Below are positions 21,330 through 35,600 of a DNA stretch of 64,000 nt, one piece after another. The notes beneath the pieces were generated by a model. That model ran no database searches. It was not told the origin of the DNA and was given only the letters and a program-made list of their open reading frames with translations. Every line of letters begins with the position of its first letter. Within the stretch, counting starts at the first letter, position 1. This stretch comes from Doris montereyensis (lineage: Eukaryota > Mollusca > Gastropoda > Nudibranchia > Dorididae), in NCBI GenBank assembly GCA_037039925.1, contig JAXRKP010000192.1:88501-152500 (forward strand), read 5' to 3'. A program made the translations under genes and the position numbers.

Positions 21330-22666
21330 TTACATCCATCAACAGTGCCGAGATACTCGGTTTGCCTATTTCTGCCCCGGCTGTCCGGAGGAATCAGGAG
21401 CTCAAGACGTCGAAACTTAGGTCCATGGCGCATAGACTAACCCTACTAGAACCGCACCAAGCCCTGTTTCTCTTAAAAAACAGTTTTGCCTCGCCTGGAA
21501 TTTTGTTCACCTTTCGAAGCTCACATTGCTATAAGGAAAGGAGTCCTTGTCTCTGTACGACGAAATACTCCGTTCGTGTGCTGAGAACATATGCAACGTT
21601 GCTTTTGATGACACTGGGTGGAAATGGGCAAATTTACCAATACGACACGGAGGATCGCTCTCCGCACGGCACTGGACTTTTGCTGCCCGCCTACCTCTCT
21701 TCAACGGCTGCATGTCAAGAACTCGTAGGTGGTATACTCGCCAACATTTCGGACTCATTGGTACTCGAACAGAGTGAACAATTCTTCTGTTGGCTAGATA
21801 CGAATTTCGACATCTCAGTGAGCCTCATAAACAGCGCAGTTGGGATAACATCGCTTGCATGGCTAATGTAGCAGCTACAAAACCTTCACTCAACTACCAT
21901 CAACTGGCTTGTTTTGTAGCAGCAGCTCATCCTGGCAGTGGTTCATGGCTCAACGTCTTCTCCTCGCCTACCATTCTACTCAGCGGTGAGTGTCTTCGTA
22001 TAGGCATCGCCCAACGCCTGGGTTTACGTGTCTGTGCGGCCCAACGTTGTAGATGTGGCAAGATGATCGACGAATTTGGGGTTCATCCCTTATCCTGTAA
22101 ATTTAGTTCAGGCCGCCCGGTCACGCAGCCCTTAACAACATCGTTAGAGGTCTCGACGCATTCGGTGAACCATTTCAGCTTGAACCGGTAGGACTCGACC
22201 GGGGCGACGGCAAGCGCCCAGGCGGAATTACACTATTCCCCTATTCGCGGGGAAGTCACTCGTTTGGGATGCGACTTGTTGCGATACTTTCTGCAAGAGG
22301 TCTCTCTGTTGCAGCCACAGCGCCGGAACAGTCGCCCAGCAAGCCGAAGAGCGCAAATTGAGAAAGTACGAATCATTATCTGACCGGTACATTATCCAGC
22401 CAGTGACCGTCAAAACTCCAAGAGTGCTTGGCCCGCTGACCAACTCGTTCCTGCGTACTTTGGGAGGAAAAATTAGTGATTCAACGAAGGACCCTCGAGA
22501 GACTACATGGCTACTTGAACGCATGTCAATAGCCGTCATTAGAGGTTACGCGCTATCAGTAATTTCATCCTCTCGCCTACGTTATAGCAGCGTCAACTTG
22601 AACCAGGCAATTGATCAACTTTTGAATTCACATGGATTTGTGGAATATGGCCCCATACTCCCTTGA
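21330..22666 (+). mobile_element. Non-LTR retrotransposon, 3' half: RT C-terminus plus putative endonuclease
   Basis: The plus strand encodes, across several frames, the C-terminal part of a LINE polyprotein. It starts with a post-RT region (MAHRLTLLEPHQALFLLKNS, TFRSSHCYKE). A middle segment follows (WANLPIRHGGSLSARHW, QRLGLRVCAAQRC). A Cys/His cluster comes next (CRCGKMIDEFGVHPLSC), then DRGDGKRPGGITLFPYSRG and, one base out of frame, KSLVWDATC. The pattern RPDG...WD.T in relatives looks like a PD-(D/E)XK restriction-like endonuclease. Here the first Asp is Gly (RPGG), which would inactivate it. The polymerase core (FADD) is absent, so the copy is 5'-truncated. It ends near TGA at 22664-22666 with ~150 bases of 3' UTR. 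The clade is not certain. Confidence 0.7.
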
Positions 22667-22909
22667 CTTTCACGTTGTTTTTGTCTTTTTCATATTTGCC
22701 CATTTCCAGGTTGGCTTGCGGAGACGTGTACTGTTAGTGTTATAATTATTTTGGAGTCTCTACCTCGTGTGTAGTTGGTTTCTCTCTCTCTCCTTGATCT
22801 TTTATTATCTCTCAATATGATCTGATGTTGTACTCATAGCTGGATACTCATTTACATCTGAGTTAAAAGATATCCGTCATGAGAGAGCAAAGTAGTGGGA
22901 GAGGGGGAA

Positions 22910-23169
<260 letters not shown>

Positions 23170-23299
23170 CATAGAGATTAATTGACTGAGCTTTATTTAA
23201 AAAGGGGAACAATTATGCCTTTTTTTCTGTCTTACATCGAGCCCTTTATGACAAGACAATAGACTGTGACAACAAAATAATAGGTATAATAAAATGATT

Positions 23300-23345
23300 A
23301 TAACAATAATAATAATAATAATGGTAATAATAATAATAATAATAA
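23300..23345. repeat. (AAT)n short microsatellite
   Basis: Interrupted AAT/AAC units. Confidence 0.8.
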
Positions 23346-23369
23346 AGATAATAGTAATAATCTAATGAT

Positions 23370-23599
<230 letters not shown>

Positions 23600-23600
<1 letters not shown>

Positions 23601-25362
23601 AAAGAGATAGAGAAAGAGGGGGCGGAAAAGAGAGAGGAGAGGAGGGAATTCTGAAAGACATTTAGACGTCCGGAAAAGTTTTAATAATTGAGAAGATATC
23701 CCTATTAACAACTGTCAGTCAGCTGATCAGTAATGGTAAGTATGATGCGAAATAACTTGCTACAAAGTAGGCTAAACACTTTATTGTCTGCAGTCCACAC
23801 TAAGACCAACTTTCCACGAGGTCAATCCGATGGTATCTATAACGTGAAATAATTGATAAGTAAACACTTCCATCCGCTCTTCTAACTGTAATCGATAACC
23901 CATTCATGATTCCATTCTACTTCTTGGGCCTGTCCGTGCAAAGAACTGAACCGGTGGTTGGTAAGTAAAACTTATATATATATATCTAGGTCTAGATGTT
24001 GTGTAAAACTTTATTCACGATTGTGTTAAAATAATTATAAGTATTACGTCTTCAGCAAAACACTGTGTGATTGTATGCATGGTCTGCAGTGTCTCTTTAC
24101 GTTGAAGTTTCAAACGCTAAAAATTGGTTGAAATTGGCGAGGTGTGTAGTTATATAATGCTTCTTTAACTTCACTTACTACTACTCACATTCACAGTGAC
24201 GAGTAGGCCCCACTGTGTTGGTCAATTGTTGTGTAGACTCTTTGACATCAGTCAAAATCGGGAACTACAATTTATTCCGTACCAAGCTGACATGTTTTAT
24301 TGGTGAAGGCGTTTTAGATATATTATATCTATTTAGATCTCTAGATTCTAGAAATATATACTAATTTATAATAGCCTCTAGTTACAATTTACTGTAAGAA
24401 GAGTAGTCTAAGAAGTCATCAGTGCGCACAATTTTAAGTAGCCCAGAGTACCAAACTAAGACTCGTGACATTCATGACAATAATGTCATTTTTCTCTCTT
24501 TTAAATCTAAATCTAGATCTAGATCTAATTATTTCCAAGGCAAGGTCTCTCTTGATTGTTTGTAGAAATATCTATCATATTTTTTAATTTGCAGAATAAA
24601 TAAAATTTTGGAGAGATATGCCTTTGATTTTAAGCGAAGTGGGTATATATTGCAAAATTAGAACAATCAACCTGTAAGCATGCCTTGATGTCCTGCAGAG
24701 GTCTAGAAACGCTTTGCTTTAGCGCATGCATGGTATTGAAAGTTGGGGAGAGGGGTTGTAATTGTTGTAAGTGTTTTTGGTAGGGGTTCACAATTATTAG
24801 GGATTTTGATAGAATCTTTTTCTAGATCCCGCTCTAGAAATAGTTTGTCAGCATTTTCTTTTCTTCTTTCCTTCATTTATTTTTAACAGTTCACTTGCAG
24901 TATATGAAAGCACTTACTTGCACATCCTGGCATTGTGGTACATGTAACATCGACCATTATTTTTTAAATATATATATTATGGCATTGACTAGAGATATCT
25001 ATAAGGGAGGATTTCCATGAGGAGAGTTCCGTAGGTGGGTACATGCAAGAGACATAATGGAAGGACCCCCATAGTTGGGAAACACACTATCCCTGACCAC
25101 AACCCCCCCCCCCCCCCCCCCCCCAACCCCCAAGGCAAAGGTAAGTTTCTCCAGTAGTTCATCACAACGAAAATCAGACAGTGTGTCTGACTGGGATTCT
25201 TCCCGACACAACTGAGAAAACAGCTTTGGTTAAAAAAAGGTTGCCTCCATTTACCATATTGTTCTGTGACTGACCTCGGTCATTTCTGCCAACCTGACAT
25301 GGTAGTTTATTTGAACATGACGAGCATGATATATTAAAGACACACATGTGGTTGATTATATC
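23600..25362. other. Intergenic, no gene supported
   Basis: AT-rich with several AGATCTAGA-type palindromic motifs (24480-24530) and a C20 run at 25105-25124. A minus-strand block at 25214-25140 has an acceptor (CTGTTTTCTCAG) and an open frame, but no usable donor. Confidence 0.4.
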
Positions 25363-25402
25363 TAACATGATATTAATATGGACACACATCAGGTTAGATA
25401 CC
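25363..25402. repeat. Left flank duplication of RTE-like copy A
   Basis: TAACATGATATTAATATGGA followed by CACACATCAGGTTAGATACC. A diverged copy lies on the other side of the element at 28357-28393, consistent with an old target-site duplication, or with insertion into a tandem pair. Confidence 0.5.
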
Positions 25403-28356
25403 TTTCTTTCTTTATCAGTTCCCATTCTATCTTTCGGTGTATGGGTTCAGATGGCAGAGATGATCCTTTTCCAGGATGCCCTGTCCTGGCATTTTCTGTT
25501 TCCTTCCAAAAAAGTTAAATATTTATGCTTCAATGCCTCTTTTATATCTTCTTTCCACTTTCTACGAGGTCTGCCTTTTGGTCTTTTACTTGGGCTTTAG
25601 CACTGTATACTGATTTAGCTATTCTAATGTCATTCGTTCTGTTTACATGCCCAAACCATCTCAATTGATTTGTTTCTATCTTAATTTTTATGCCATCTGC
25701 TTTGGTTTGATCTCTTATTGTGTTTCTAATTTTGTCTCTTTTTTGTTTTCCCTACTACTCTTCTTAGATATTTCATTTCAGCTGCCTGCACTCTACTGTA
25801 TTCCCTACTGTCTAAGGTCCAGGTTTCACTGCCATAGAGGGGAGTAGGACAATAAACTGTGTTGTATACTGCCATTTTGGTTTTTGTTGACAATTCTTGT
25901 TTACCTACAAATGCCTTTCCTGGATGGTTATATATTGTACTTGCCTTTTTGATTCTCTGGCTGATTTCTTCTCTGAGTTAATCATTACTCCTAAGTAATT
26001 GTAGCTTTGAACTTGTTCTAAATTCTCCCTGGCCGATTTCAGATTTTGTGTTTTAGCTTCCCTAGTTACTAGCATTGTTTTGCATTTACTCTCCTTCTTT
26101 TATTTAGTTCATTGTTCATAATGTTGATATTCGACTAAGGTCACTTTCTAATTTTCCAAACAGAACTAAATCATCGGCAAATGAAAGCATTGATACATTT
26201 ACTGGTTTGAGCTTCCACTATACCTGCATTCATTTTCTTAATTTTTTGCGACTGAATCCATAAATGTGATAAACAAAAGAGGACTTAGGATACAACCCTG
26301 TCTTACTCTTATATTTACATCAAATTCTGCAGATATGTTTCCAGCTACTCTCACTGCACATGTTGGTTTCTTGTAAAAACTTGTAATGGCTTCTATTAAA
26401 TTTTGCTCTACATTGTGTTCTTTTAAGGAATGCCATAGTTCGTCCCTCCTCATAGTGTCAATTGCCTTTTCTAAGTCAATAAAACACATTGCATATATAT
26501 ATAGTAGTTTGTCTACCTCTCTCCCTTGGTTTTTAATCATTTCTGGATAAACTTGATCTGCTCCTGGGGCTTTTCCTTATTTCACTTTTCTTATAGCTGT
26601 TTGGATTTCTTCCATTGATATATCTACATCTTCAGCAGTCTCCTCTGGATTACTTGTTTCTCTTACTAATTGATCTTTACTCCTTGTTTCATACGTTCTG
26701 GGGGGATTATTTTTGTAATTGGTGAAAATGCTTTCTCCATGTTTCCATGATTTCGCGGTCTTCTTTCATTATTTCTCCTTTGGCATTCTTAATTGTCATA
26801 TTGGGCATGCTTTGGTTTTTCTCATGCTCTTCATTGCCCCCCAATAGCTTTTGATTTCCTTGATAGCTTTCTTGAAGTCTTTGTCCAAACTTTTCCCATC
26901 GTTCTTGTTTTGCTTGCCTAACTTCCTCTTTGGCGATAGTTCTTTTATTCACGTAATTTATCCTATCCTCTGGTTTCTTTGTTTGCAAGTATTTCTTCGA
27001 GGCATCCTTTTTTCTTTAATCTTAGTCTTCACATTTTCATTCCATCATGGTGTTCTTTTCCTATCTGCTTTAATTTGTTTTCTACAACAGACCTCTTCAC
27101 TACAACTAAGGAGTGTTTCTTTATACATCTGCCATTTTTCTTCTATTGTACTATCATTCAGATCCAACTGTCTTTCACTGATAAATCTTTTTATCCTGCA
27201 TTGGTATACCTGTTATACTACTGGTTTATTTAGTTCCTCTATTTTGAGTTTAGTAGCTTTCTTCTCTTTCCTTTTCTGTTTGTTTTCTTCAGTCAGTAAT
27301 TTCATTTTGGCAATCACTAAGTGATGGTCACTACATATTTCTGCTCCTCTGTTTACTCTTGCATCCAACGTACTGTAAAAAGGGAGCTGCTAGCTATTAT
27401 GTAGTCTATCATTGACTTTTCACACCTGTCTTCATTTACTCTTGTATATTTGTGGATATCTTTATGAGAAAAAAAGGTGTTGGCTATTTTCATGTTATTC
27501 TTTAGGCAAAAACCTATTAATCTCACTCCATTTGGAGAAGTTGTTGTCTCTCCTTCTTTACCTATTACTCCTCCTGACATTTCTACATTGTTACCTACTC
27601 TAGCATTTAAATCTCTCTAAAAGCATTAGTTCCTGTTTGGATTTAAGATTCTCTGCAGGTATTTGTAAATCGTTTCGAAGATATCTTTTTTCTTCTTTAG
27701 TTGCATCTTCGTTTGGTCCATAAGCTATTAATAATTTCATTTTTCGTCCTTTTGGTTTAATATTTACTTCATAGCTGTGGGCTTATAAATTTCCAACTTT
27801 CTAGTAGCTTTTATGCACTAGGAGACCTACGCCTGCACTAGCTCTATCTTTGACATCTACTCCTGAGAAGATTAAAATATGATTCGGTCCTACATTTTCT
27901 ATTCCTTGTCCTTTTTTCATTGCTTATGTAATGGCCAAAATATCTGCTTTGAATTTTTCCATTTCTTTAACTAATTCTAACTCTTTTCCATTTATTGCCC
28001 TAACGTTCCATGTTCCAAAATCACAGACCGTATTCGTTTCCAAGTTTGTCTTCGAAATATCAAGCCAGTTGTATTATATTTATTTCTCTGAATTTGTTTG
28101 GTTTTGTTAAGCAGGGAATTAGCCCACTGTACCCTAGATAGATGGTGGGGCTGCCACCTTGAGGCCTCCTACCAGGCCTTGTTATTTTCTGTCAGGTTAA
28201 ACCCCTTAGCCTTTAGTCAACCAAGACTGGCCTGCAAGGCAGCAGGTTGTTTTCTGTCAGGTTAACTCCCTTAGCCTTTGGTCGGCCAAGACCCGCCTGC
28301 AAGGCAGGAGGAGACTCGTGGAGGGCGGGATCATCTACTCCCCGGAGGTTAGGTAC
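25403..28356 (-). mobile_element. RTE-like non-LTR retrotransposon, copy A (internally deleted)
   Basis: The element reads on the minus strand. From its 5' end (28356) come a UTR with two ~70-base direct repeats, then an AP-type endonuclease (FGTWNVRAING; the Glu of ITETK is a stop; SDHHLVIAKM). A linker follows, then reverse transcriptase (FIDLEKAIDTMRRDELWHSL, VRQGCILSPLLF, SFADDLVL) and the C-terminal tail. The sequence jumps from DKLLYIYAM directly to CFIDLEKA. The corresponding stretch in copy B (GFRPGRSVQDHIFTIRQI and about 130 residues around it) is missing, so the palm/fingers are broken. Multiple frameshifts. Not capable of encoding a working protein as read. Confidence 0.8.
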
Positions 28357-28393
28357 ATAACATGATATATAGACACACATCTAGTTAGATACC
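28357..28393. repeat. Right flank duplication of RTE-like copy A
   Basis: TAACATGATATATAGACACA then CATCTAGTTAGATACC. Partner of 25363-25402. A third partial unit (TAACATGATATTATAGAC) follows at 28394. Confidence 0.5.
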
Positions 28394-28522
28394 TAACATG
28401 ATATTATAGACATTGTGTTCATCTGATTGAAAACATGAAATTGCTGTTTCCAATTGTCCTTTTCTTATGTTATGCAATGTGTATCATCCCTCTTTATTGG
28501 TTTTGTATTTTGTGCTTTTCAG

Positions 28523-28685
28523 ATAATTTATTTATTCACCATGAGATCTGTTGAGTTTTCGTCTAACCCTGGCAACCTCTGACCCGGAGGAAAAACCTGT
28601 TTTAATTATTGGACAGCTGAAGCATCTTCATAGGCTTAAGTTTGAAGATGTGCAAAGCAAATTTGGGGATCGGGTTGATAAAGAG
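28523..28685 (+). CDS. NPEPL1: NPEPL1 exon 1 (start codon exon)
   Basis: ATG at 28541 (CACCATGAG context) begins MRSVEF. The frame then hits TGA at 28580, while the family frame, TSDPEEKPVLIIGQLKHLHR and onward, is shifted by one base. Removing one T from TTTT (28556-28559) or one C or G just after it joins them. An acceptor-like TGTGCTTTTCAG ends at 28522, so a 5' UTR exon may lie upstream. The donor is GAG|GTATGA. Confidence 0.75.
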
Positions 28686-31600
28686 GTATGAATTATCATT
28701 AGTATTTTTAATGACATTTTTTAGCATCTCTTTCCATGCATTTCATCGTCTTATTTGTTTTCTTAAAAAAAATAAAAATTTACTGTTCACCTTGTGACTG
28801 AATATTGTTCTGACGTTTAAAAAACTGGTCTTATTTTTATCAAAATTCTGGAACTGATGAAAAAAATAAGATTTGTATAATTTGATTTTGGTATTTTTGG
28901 GGTTGTCTTCCTTTCTTTTTTTCTTGTAATTGTCATTGTTGTGAACTGGTTAACCTTTGTGAGGTTGATTGGCTTTATAAAGTTTATTGTCTGCTGTGTC
29001 CCATGTTTTCTTTGTTGGCTAGTGAGTGTTTTATCGTCTGCTGTTTTGTATTTCACTGAACAACTTGTCAGAATAAATTTGTTGGTCAAATGAGGACGTC
29101 TCTTTTCTGCTTTGAAATTGTGATGTCCATATCCTATTCTAGAGAGATACGAGGAAAAATCATATAAATAACAGTCCTATGATGTTCACCAGCGAAGTAT
29201 CTTTAGGATCAGGGGTCCATGAAGTTAGTCATTTCAGCCCAATGGCTACACAGTTCCAACTCGGATGGGGGGGGTCTGGGTCTGTTCCCTTTGAGGAAAG
29301 CAAAAGGAAAAAGATCTAAGTAGGCTAAGTTCGTAAGGGGACGGCCGCACTGGGTAGTTTATTATCAATTAATTACGCTTTTGGTCTTGTTTGCGACTAT
29401 ATATAGATGTAGGATTGGGGGGAAGGGGGTTATTAACCCTTTCCTTCCTAAGGGTTCCCCACAATTCTAGTCTGTATGCCTAAGCCCTCACTTTCTATTC
29501 TGTCTGTGTTCCTAAGCAAAGGGATGGAACTCTGATGACAAAGTATATCTGTCTTAGTTAAATTAATTTTAGAGACTTAAACATCTTTCAATTTTAAAGT
29601 TGAAATTATAAGAAACCAGAGAACAAAATAAGCTTTCAGAAAATATACACTATATACATCTTTGATGAGCCTTTAATTGTCAGTAATTATTGTGAGTAGG
29701 TCGATCCATGCATTGGAAGTAATTACTAGTGTCACTTTGTCTGCATTGGCGTAAGTCAAAAACGAAAGAAGATAAAAACATGCATTTAAAAAAAAACAAA
29801 GAGCCGGAAATTTCGTACATCACGAGATTGCCGACTCAAGTCTTGCACAATGCAAGATTTTATTGTTGTAAAGTGAGTACAAAGCCGAGAGTAAGCAAGG
29901 AATACACAAGGGCGCTTTAGGCATCAAGGCTGGTGTCGCATTCGGTCGCAGTAGGTAGGAAAGGGTCAAATAAAGAAAGCAGGGTATGGAAGTGATGCGA
30001 AAGTTATACTAATTTTTTTCTTAACAAATTGTCACTGTATCTCTGTACAAGATGGATAAGGATTCTATACATTACCCAAGCACCAGGTTAAGGTATAATA
30101 TTAATCTGTTTTGTCCTTGTTGGGGAAAACTGTTCATATTTTACAATTTAATCCTTTTGTTTTGTGTGGTAGAAAAATATATCCCATACTCAAAAGTGTA
30201 ATCATGAGTATAATCCTGATCTTTCTAGGCATACAGTATAGTGTGGTAGTTTGCCATTGCTTTTCACGTTGCTTTTACTATTGCCGAGTCTGAATAGACC
30301 GAGCTACCCATTTCGCTGCTGGGTCGACAGGAAGGCCAGAAAAATGTGCCCAGACTTGGAATCAAGCTCAGTCATCTGAGTTACCGGCGCATGTTACATG
30401 GTAACACTCATAATTAGATTAGCATACACATGAAACAGGTTAGAGACCCCTGTTTTATTTAGATTTTATTGTAATACAATCTGTTCATCAGCAATCTAGG
30501 GTGTACGCTAGGTCCCAAAAGACCCACCGAGAGCCACACTCAAAACCCAGCCTGCTGTTGGTTGCATGGTCTAAACCTCAGCCATTGTTTGAGCAGATAT
30601 CCTAGGTATCAGACTTCCCAAACTTAAAAATTTGAAACCGATTTTAAGAATCCTGTCCCTCTGTGTAGCACAACCAGTTTGATTTTGTTTGTACATCCAG
30701 ACATGTTTTATTTGTGTGTGTGTGTCACAAGCTGCCGTCAAATAGCAATGTGCTGAAATAAATTTTCATTTCCTAGACTTTCCTGTCCGCCGTCTATAGA
30801 CTGCAACCAGCCCCACTGACCAACGCTCCCTCTGGATGAACAGTGCCACAGTTGCTGCCCTTCCTTTGAAATGCAGTCGCCACAACACCCAGTCTCGATG
30901 TCACACCGTCACCAAGCTTGTCAAAAGCTTATCCTCCGGTGGTCAGGAATATATTGTGGTCAGTGGCAAGGCACCTGAGGAGTGGGGGCTGTGGATTATT
31001 TTTATTTGTACAGGAGAGGTTAGCTACTTTATTTTTTATTTTCTGCGGAAATGGTTATACTTTTAATAGGAGAGCCAGGAAGGGGTCGGAGATTTTGTTT
31101 CTTGTTATTTTTTGTCCTCAGGGGTATGAATGAGCTTTTAACTCCTGTCAGATATATTTGTTTTCAGTCATTGTTCCATACATCCTGCTTTTTTGTCATA
31201 ATCTGTAGTCTGTTTTCAGGACAGATGGGAATCTGTACTATTTTCAATTTTGTTTATTTTGAAATATCCCAAAGGAGTATAAACATGCAGGCATACAATA
31301 CCTTTCTAAATGGATAAGTGGGGGGGGGGGGGGACTAGAAAATCTGATATTTTAAATACTTTTTGAGCCCTGAATGTCTCGGAGAAACTTATATGAGAAT
31401 AGTGAATTTTTATTATTATTGTATTGCAGGCATTATTTCTGGTTACATGCATACCTAGGATATGTAACAATAATAATATTGCAATCTTTTCAATTTTCTT
31501 GATGTTACAAAAGAGCCAAGCTTCCAGTAATTTAAGTTTAAAAGTTTTATTCCATGTTGATTTTTCCTCCAGATTGTTTGCGAGCTTGAAAATGTCTACG

Positions 31601-32539
31601 CATCTGGTCTGGCTGTTGCCAGGGCTCTACCTTTGTACTCTGCAAAAGTGGGAACGCAGCATGTAACTCGAACGGTAGAGTTTTGTGTATTATGTAACAT
31701 TATAACTTGTTTTGCTTTTTGGTGTAGGAAGGGTTTGCTCTTTGTTCATTGTTAAATTTTCAAGTATCCTTTATCTGAATATAGTTACGGTGTTGTCTTA
31801 TACAGGCAGTTGGCAGGTGCTCCTGGTAGGGCCTACTTCTTTCTGTCTTTCATCGTAATGGTGGGCAGGGTAAGTTTCAATTAGTCTCTTTCATGCAGGA
31901 ATAGCTGTGGGGGGGGGGTGTGTGGGGGGTGGTTGCTGGGTGTTACTGGTAGGTTGTACTTGTTTCCTTTCATTCCTTTTTTTTTTTTTTTGGCTTTGAA
32001 ATTTTGGCACATTGCAATTATATCAGCATTTAAAGATGTAGTAAAAGCAGAATAAGAGTGCATTTGCTTTCCTTGTAGTATTTTGTTCCTTTGGTCATTA
32101 CTGGTGTTGTGTTTGCTGGTAGGTAACAGAAGGGTTTGTATTGGAAAGCGCTTATACTTTCAGAAGGTTTGCTTACAGGACTTGCTATACGCCCCCCTCA
32201 TAATTAGCTGCAAGTGATGTTGCTACAACTGTGCAGTTATAGCCACTATCTAATTGCATCTATGCATGTATGTTAGAGAAGTAAAGAATACAGTATAAAC
32301 AACCGTCAAATCTATATAGGAGATGAAACAACCATGGCAATATAAGAAGCAATCAAAATTGCATCATCATCAGCATTGTTCTTCATTAGGTACTCAATAC
32401 CCCCCAAAAACACAATAATAATAGGTACCAAAATAGTTGTTATAAAATATGATAATTGGATGATGGTAACTATGGAATGATGATGAAACAGTTTTATTTG
32501 AATAAAGGTAGAGTTGAAAAAAACAATGCAATGTTACAT

Positions 32540-32609
<70 letters not shown>

Positions 32610-35600
32610 TCTCTCTCTCCCTCTCTCTCCCCCTCCCTCCCTCCCTCCCTCCCTCCCCTCCCTCCCTCCCTCCCTCTCCCTCCTCTCTCTCTCTTCATTT
32701 CCCGCTCTCTCTCTTCATTTAATAAAGTTAGAATGGAAATTTATCAAATTATGTAAATAGAACATATTACAGTAGTGTCCGCCAAAATAATGCACGTCTA
32801 CGGGGACAAAAAAACTGTGCATTTTGGCGAAGGTGCATTTTGACGTAGTGAAAGGCCGCAACCCAATACTGGTGTTTTACATTGCCAATCTTATTTGGAA
32901 ATACATGCAAACTGGCTTCTTCTTTCTGCTTTTGTTACCGTACTTTGTTATTGTTCGTTGTTTGTTGGTTTCAGGAAAAGACCCATAGGCCGTCTCATAG
33001 ATCTGTTATATTCTTTTCTCATTCAAATGGTGACATGTTGAAGACATTCAGCAACAATATATTTTTATTTGTTGACACGCCTGTCAAAGCCATACAGAGT
33101 ACGACCTCCATATGAAAGTGACACAAGACCTTTCTCAGATTTTCTCACTGTGGTCAAAAAGAGAGAGACGATTAGACTTTTTGTCTGGGAGACTTATCGA
33201 GTGAGGGAGGGTAAAGGTCACCAGAGCCGAGGCAGCCAAGACTAGGTGCATAATTATCGTGTGTATGACATGGTCAACATAGATTTAGATGTCACACACA
33301 CACACACACTTGTGTGACAGATTTTGTCACTGGGACGGAGCAAGATGTCATCAAATTTATTTTTGAGAGGACTTGACTCTTTAAACGCAACAAATTGAAG
33401 ACGGACTTACGAAAACCGGTTACGTTTTGGTGAAGTCAAGGCATCCGTTGTTGCATGTTGAGGATGTAATTAGCGTTGTAAAATTTGGTAAAACATGGCG
33501 GCGTGCAATTTGGCGAAGACTACTGTATAATCATATTGTAGAGATTGATCGAATTATGTAAATAGAGCATATTATAATCATATTGAACGTAATTGATCAT
33601 TAGATGAATCCATGTCAAATTCGAAATTTGCAGCTAAGAAAGGTGAAGAAAGATGGGAAGTATTACGCTGTCTGGTGTCGAAGAATGAACAAAGGACTAA
33701 ATGCACACCTTGGGACGCAAAACTCCAAGGTAGAATCTCACTTAGAACACCAATAAAACTTATGTGCTGAACGCGTGACCAGAGATAAGCGGCTTGCATC
33801 CTCATTCCGTTATACTCCCCTTGTGATTGTCAAGGAGCCGCAAGCATTTGTTGCTGCAGTATGGCCGCTTTTGATGCTGGCCTTATGGTATAAGACAAAG
33901 TCCGATCTGATGCTGCATTATGTGAACCGTGAACGACAGCCCTGGTTAGTTATCGGAGTGGTTTCTTGTGTAATTTTGGCCATGTAAATTATCTTAGCAT
34001 CAATATTAATTGCTAATCATTTGAACATCAGTGACTTTAGGCGTATCATATGATGGGTCCCTAAAACAAAAGTTATGAAAGATGGGGATCATCTTGGAAC
34101 AAATAATAAGCCTCTTGTTTCAGATTCAAGGGGCGTAACATATGATACGCCTGTATTCTATTTTGTGTACTGATAGAATGATACAATGGACAGGGATTAA
34201 TAGATAAATAAAGTCAATAAAAAATGAATAAAGTTCCTTTAAGGCCATTACAGCCCATAGAGCCAGAGGATATCCTGGTTTCTGTAGCGTGAAGCGGAAC
34301 AGGCGAAGATGACGCTAGTCTGACATATTTTTTTACTCACAAACTAGTGCTTGTACCCATTTGCACCTGGGTTGAGAGTGAGGTAAATACATGTTAGCTT
34401 TGCTAGAATTTGAATCCAGGGCCTCATGATCTCAAGTGCGACAGCTTAACCACTGCCACTGATGCGGCCAATAGATAGATATACTGGACATATATCGATG
34501 ATACTCAGTACTTTTGTTGATGGCATATCTGTGTATTGGATTAAACTATTGATGTAATTTATTTTGTAATGAACTATTTCATTTTTAGCATTGTATTAAT
34601 TAAGATGTCAATGTTTTCTCTTCAGATCACTGTTGAGTTTATCGTAATGGAAGAAGATCGCATTGTGCCGCTAACTGATGAGGCATTGGAATGTGTGCGG
34701 GCAGGTGCTGCTGGTGTCAGGCTCACTGCTAAGTTAGTTGACATGCCATGCAATGTGATGAACGTGGATAACTTTGTAGAGGTTGGTTTTACTTCTTACG
34801 TTCTGTTAAGTGGCCGGTTGGTGGGAGCTACTGGGAGGTCCTACTTCTTTCTTTTCTTACTCTTTCACATATCTGTCTCTCTTCTGGCTGTTTCCTCTTT
34901 TAATCTTCTGTACTCGTGAGACCATCATGAATGGTGAATGGGAGTAGTGGTTAAAACGAAGGCGTTTTTAGATTTTTTTTTATCTTTTCCATGCTGCCAG
35001 GGGACTCAGTAGTCCTGAGGCCTCTCAACCAAAAGGTAGTGGGTTTGAGCCCCGCCAATGGTTGAACAAATTTTCTCACTTTTTTTCAAGCAAAACTGCC
35101 CTCTGGTCCAGGTAGATAGATTCTACCCAAAATTCTGAGATCACCTTAGTTGAGGATGTAGGTAAATCAAATCTTTTTAAATCCATGCTACTTTTGGTGT
35201 CCGGCTGTTATCGGACTCAATGGGGTTTGGGTGGGTAAGCACTGCAGGGATCAGCCCAATCTGGTGGGCGGTTGGCAGGTCCTGCTCATGGTGGGTTCTT
35301 CTTCTTTGCTTTTCACTCCTTTACTTATCTTTCATTCGGCTGTTTCCTCTCAATTCACCCTGAGATCAACCCCACATAATATGGGGGGGGGGGGGGAGTG
35401 CTGGGAAAGCAACCCTGAGACCTCCAATTGGGTTCTTTTTGTGTCTTTAGGAGCTTTGCGCTCTTTCTGGCTATCAGGGCAGGGTGACATGCCATTCTAT
35501 GTTAGCAGTTCCTTCACAAGGCCCTTATAACCCACAGAGCCAGAGCTTATCCCCCGTTTCTATATCGTGAAGCGGAACAGGTGATGATAATCACCTCCTG

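Noticed and set aside
25140..25214. Minus-strand exon (LCREESQSDTLSDF...) with acceptor CTGTTTTCTCAG
   Set aside because: It runs into a poly-G tract without a consensus donor, and nothing was found to join.
26851..27324. 157-codon plus-strand ORF rich in Phe and Leu (and its counterpart at 61079-61711)
   Set aside because: They are antisense shadows of the RTE-like element, which codes on the minus strand.
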